Source: Actinomycetales bacterium (GTDB lineage: Bacteria > Actinomycetota > Actinomycetes > S36-B12). Taken from it: a DNA stretch of 6,114 nucleotides. This document shows positions 3,973-6,114 of this stretch, one piece after another; position 1 is the stretch's first letter, and the number at the start of each line of letters is the position of its first letter. The position numbers were made by a program, and so were the translations under genes. A model generated the notes under the pieces. That model had not been told where the DNA came from, made no database searches, and saw nothing but the letters and a program-made list of their open reading frames with translations. The stretch is from assembly GCA_017849335.1 (NCBI GenBank), contig JAFIHP010000145.1, positions 1 to 6,114 on the forward strand. The letters run 5' to 3'.

Positions 3973-5643
3973 TCAGATCCCGAGCGTCGACCGCGGGTAG
4001 GCCGCATCGGGGTCGGTCATCACATTCACGACGTACGGGATGCCGGCGGTCATCGCGCGGTCGATCGCCGGTCCGACCTGCTCCGGATCGGTGACGCACT
4101 CGCCGCCGCAGCCCAGGGCGATCGCCGCCTCGTCGTACCGCGTGGGCGAAAGGTCGGCGACGACGTCGTAGCCGTAGAGCAGCCGCATCGGCCCCTTCTC
4201 CAGGCCCCAGCCGGCGTTGTTGCCGACGATGACGACGGCGGGGACGCGATGGCGGGCCAACGTGTCCAGGTCGGCCAACGAGAAGCCCGCGGCGCCGTCT
4301 CCCATGAGGAGGAACAGCGGCGAGGACGGATGCACGATCCCCGCGGCGAGCGCGAACCCCGGGCCGGTGCCCAGGCAGCCGTACGGACCCGGGTCCAGCC
4401 ACCGGCCGGGCTGCTCGGGTTCGACGAACCGTCCGGCGAACGACACGAAGTCTCCGCCGTCGCCGATGACGATGCTGTCCGGCGTCAGGCGGGACCGCAG
4501 CTCGCCGTAGATGCGGGCGGGGTGGATCGGCGTGCTGCGACTGGTCAGCATTGGTTCGTCCGCCGCGATCGCGGCGAGGGCGGCCTGGCGCAACTCGCCG
4601 GTCCACGTGCCGTCGACCGCTCGGCCGGGCGCGAGTGCCAGCAGGGCCGCGGTGAGATCGCCGACGACGGAGCAGGCGACGTGCGGTGACGCGGAGACCT
4701 CGTCCGGCGTCTGGACGATATGGATCACGGGCGCGGCCGGGTCCCCGAATGCGCCGTACCCCAGGCGGAAGTCGAGCGGCGTGCCGACCACGACGACGAG
4801 GTCCGCCTCGGCGAACGCCCGCGAGCGCGCGCGGGTGACCAGGTGCGGGTCGGACGGCCCGAGCACGCCGCGCGCCATGCCGTTCGCGACGACCGGGAGG
4901 TCGCGGAGCCGGACGAGCTCGCGTGCGGCGTCGACGGCGTCCGACTGCCACACCCCGCTGCCGAGCACGACGAGCGGATGCCGCGCGGCATCGAGCTGGC
5001 GTCGTGCCGCAGCGACCGCGTCGTCGTCCGGCGGCGGAGCCGGGATCGGCCGCGCTGCGGGCCGGGGTTCGCGGGCGGACGGAGCGAAGATCACGTCGAT
5101 CGGCACGTCCCAGAACACCGGGCCGCTACGGGCCGATGCGGCGAGAGCGAACGCGCGGTCCGCGGCGTCACGGACCTCCGAGGCGCTGTGCGTGGTCCAG
5201 GCGGCCTTCGTGATCGGGGAGAGGAGCGGGACGTGGTCCAGCTCCTGCAGGGCTCCCTGCCCCCAGCGTGAGTCGGGTGACCGACCGCCGACGACCACCA
5301 TCGGCGTGCCGTTGAAGGAGGCCGTCGCCACGGCACTGACGGCGTTCGTGACGCCCGGACCCGCCGTGACCGCGGCGAAGCCCGGAGTCCGCGTCAGCCG
5401 ACCCGTGGCCTCGGCGGCGAACACGGCCGTCTGCTCGTGGCGGGTGTCCACCAGGCGCAGCGGTCCGTCCCGCTCGGCCGTGCGGGGATCCGCGGACGCC
5501 AGCACGCGGTCCTTGCCGCCGACCGCGGCGTCGTAGATCGGGAAGACGTGCGCCCCCGAGAGCGTGAAGCACGTGCGCACTCCGGCAGCGACGGCCGCAT
5601 CGACGATGTGCTGACCTGCGTTGACCTCGTCCACGACCGGCAC
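3973..5643 (-). CDS. ilvG: Thiamine-diphosphate-dependent acetolactate synthase-like enzyme (IlvG-type)
   Basis: A 556-aa protein (553 aa from GTG 5634). Its three domains are: a pyrimidine-binding domain (about 6-185) with FTLSGAHVFPIYD (26-38), DTRHEQTAVFAAEATGR (66-82; Glu70 is the catalytic glutamate position) and TAGPGVTN (93-100); a central domain (about 208-340); and a pyrophosphate-binding domain (about 372-545) with GDG (448-450) and NN (475-476), the standard ThDP/Mg motif. Segments RWGQGALQELDHVP, NGMARGV and GPYGCLGTGPGFALAAG agree with my recollection of mycobacterial IlvG, annotated as acetolactate synthase. It differs by a loop of roughly 15-20 residues at 42-63, and GLEKGPMRLLYGYDV follows NN where true AHAS has GMVxQWQ. 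No ilvN or ilvC is adjacent, so a 2-oxoacid substrate other than pyruvate is possible. Both GTG starts lack a Shine-Dalgarno; GTG 5634 lies 7 nt after TAGCGT. Confidence 0.88.
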   Translation of the reverse strand: MPVVDEVNAGQHIVDAAVAAGVRTCFTLSGAHVFPIYDAAVGGKDRVLASADPRTAERDGPLRLVDTRHEQTAVFAAEATGRLTRTPGFAAVTAGPGVTNAVSAVATASFNGTPMVVVGGRSPDSRWGQGALQELDHVPLLSPITKAAWTTHSASEVRDAADRAFALAASARSGPVFWDVPIDVIFAPSAREPRPAARPIPAPPPDDDAVAAARRQLDAARHPLVVLGSGVWQSDAVDAARELVRLRDLPVVANGMARGVLGPSDPHLVTRARSRAFAEADLVVVVGTPLDFRLGYGAFGDPAAPVIHIVQTPDEVSASPHVACSVVGDLTAALLALAPGRAVDGTWTGELRQAALAAIAADEPMLTSRSTPIHPARIYGELRSRLTPDSIVIGDGGDFVSFAGRFVEPEQPGRWLDPGPYGCLGTGPGFALAAGIVHPSSPLFLLMGDGAAGFSLADLDTLARHRVPAVVIVGNNAGWGLEKGPMRLLYGYDVVADLSPTRYDEAAIALGCGGECVTDPEQVGPAIDRAMTAGIPYVVNVMTDPDAAYPRSTLGI

Positions 5644-5647
5644 GCTA
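5642..5647 (-). promoter_or_regulatory. Possible -10 box for leaderless expression of the ThDP enzyme
   Basis: TAGCGT on the minus strand is 7 nt upstream of GTG 5634 and overlaps the alternative GTG 5643. If this is the -10, the true start is 5634. The same hexamer is the -10 candidate of the 1130 gene. No -35 is recognisable. Confidence 0.3.
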
Positions 5648-5686
5648 TCGGGGCGAGCGGCTCGAGGCGCGCGGGTGACCGGAAAA

Positions 5687-5701
5687 CGTTGCAGGGCAAC
5701 G
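5687..5701. repeat. Inverted repeat in the divergent gap
   Basis: CGTTGC and GCAACG flank AGG, midway between the divergent ThDP-enzyme and DUF222 genes. It could be an operator for either; nothing more can be said from sequence. Confidence 0.45.
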
Positions 5702-5743
5702 ATGTCATGACCGGCAGGCAGAGCGAGTGTCAGCCGGATCGGG

Positions 5744-5749
5744 TATTCT
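5744..5749 (+). promoter_or_regulatory. -10 box of the DUF222 gene
   Basis: TATTCT, 6 nt before the ATG, a good -10 and consistent with a leaderless transcript. It overlaps the left part of the SOS-box-like site. No Shine-Dalgarno is present. Confidence 0.5.
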
Positions 5750-5763
5750 GTACGTATGTTCGA
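5748..5763 (+). promoter_or_regulatory. Degenerate SOS (LexA) box overlapping the DUF222 start codon
   Basis: CTGTAC-GTAT-GTTCGA compares with the actinobacterial LexA consensus TCGAAC-N4-GTTCGA: the right half-site is perfect, the left matches 3 of 6. The ATG (5756-5758) lies inside it, as in LexA-controlled 13E12-family genes of mycobacteria. Binding would block both the -10 and the start. Confidence 0.5.
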
Positions 5764-6114
5764 GTCCGATCCCGAGGCCCCCGACGATGGGCCCGAGTCC
5801 GTGCCTGAGGACAGGGAGTTCGTGCGGCCGTCCTCGGGTGAGTGGCTGGCGTCGGCGTGCGGTCAGGCTCCGGGTGTGGGGCTGTTGGACACGCTCGGGG
5901 AGATCGTGGTCGGTGAGCTGACGGCCGACGAGGCGGTCACCTATCTGCTGCACATGCAGCGGGCGGTGGCATGGCTGGCCGGCGCGGAGACTCGCGCCCG
6001 TGCGGCAGTCACCGACAAGGTCGTGACGGAGATCCAGGCTCAACTCACGGCGGAGGTGGACGCGGATCGTCCGGCGCGGCCGCAGTACGTGGCGCCGGAG
6101 CAGGCCGCGTGGTC
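5756..6114 (+). CDS. DUF222 (13E12 repeat family) protein, N-terminal part; HNH domain expected beyond the window
   Basis: The frame is open from ATG 5756 to the right edge (119 residues). The first 29 residues are acidic and probably disordered (MFESDPEAPDDGPES...). A helical region follows with LLDTLGEIVVGELTADEAV (43-61) and LLHMQRAVAWLAGAETRARA (64-83), the usual opening of DUF222 proteins. In this family a C-terminal HNH nuclease domain normally follows after 300 or more residues; it lies outside the window, so nuclease activity cannot be judged. Members are multi-copy in many actinobacteria and several carry a LexA box over the start codon. Family assignment rests on this pattern plus the SOS-like box; it is likely but not certain. 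Confidence 0.75.
   Translation, partial: MFESDPEAPDDGPESVPEDREFVRPSSGEWLASACGQAPGVGLLDTLGEIVVGELTADEAVTYLLHMQRAVAWLAGAETRARAAVTDKVVTEIQAQLTAEVDADRPARPQYVAPEQAAW

Noticed and set aside
3803..4951. Long minus-strand frame antisense/out of frame to the ThDP enzyme
   Set aside because: Composition is almost wholly Arg, Gly, Pro and Ala, typical of a shifted frame in high-GC DNA, while the frame at 3973-5643 has clear ThDP motifs.
4511..5536. Plus-strand 341-aa frame opposite the ThDP enzyme
   Set aside because: Ser/Arg/Ala-rich antisense shadow with no domain and no plausible start site.
1..6114. CRISPR arrays, tRNAs, IS elements, attachment sites
   Set aside because: No spaced direct repeats, no cloverleaf with a TTCRA-type T-loop, no transposase or integrase motifs and no terminal repeats were seen on either strand.

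Overview
The window is high-GC DNA with actinobacterial traits: strong third-position G/C bias, GTG starts, Sec-exported proteins with alanine-rich signal peptides, a DUF222/13E12-type gene with an SOS-box-like start region, and several starts that look leaderless. A Nocardioidaceae-like or related actinobacterium is a reasonable guess, but the sequence does not settle the genus. I see no tRNA, rRNA, CRISPR array, transposase or origin.

Layout. 1-958 (minus strand): a GNAT/autoinducer-synthase-like acyltransferase, cut by the left edge, preceded by a small protein related to S-adenosylmethionine decarboxylase (SpeD family). 1130-1543 (plus): a small secreted protein. 1536-2231 (minus): an XRE-type DNA-binding protein with a long C-terminal extension, then a perfect 12-bp-arm palindrome overlapping a TTGACA -35 box that reads into a 40-codon ORF. 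2331-3196 (plus): two more small secreted proteins. 3204-3442 (plus): a 48-bp near-perfect inverted repeat with a CsoR-type core (TACCCC-CA-GGGGTA), followed by a 56-aa Cys-rich, probably metal-binding protein. 3491-3960 (plus): a possible 44-aa upstream ORF overlapping the start of a DksA/TraR-type zinc-finger protein. 3973-5643 (minus): a thiamine-diphosphate enzyme of the acetolactate synthase superfamily, closest by eye to mycobacterial IlvG. 5756-6114 (plus): the start of a DUF222 (HNH-nuclease-associated) protein, cut by the right edge.

The genes do not form one pathway; this is mostly single genes, each with its own regulation. The plausible functional units are the SpeD-like/acyltransferase pair (an amine-producing enzyme next to an acyltransferase) and the CsoR-type operator with the Cys-rich protein (copper or other thiophilic-metal stress). 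The most interesting non-coding features are the two large palindromes at 1686-1711 and 3204-3251, which both overlap promoter-like elements, and the repeated spacing of a -10-like hexamer 6-7 nt before a start codon.
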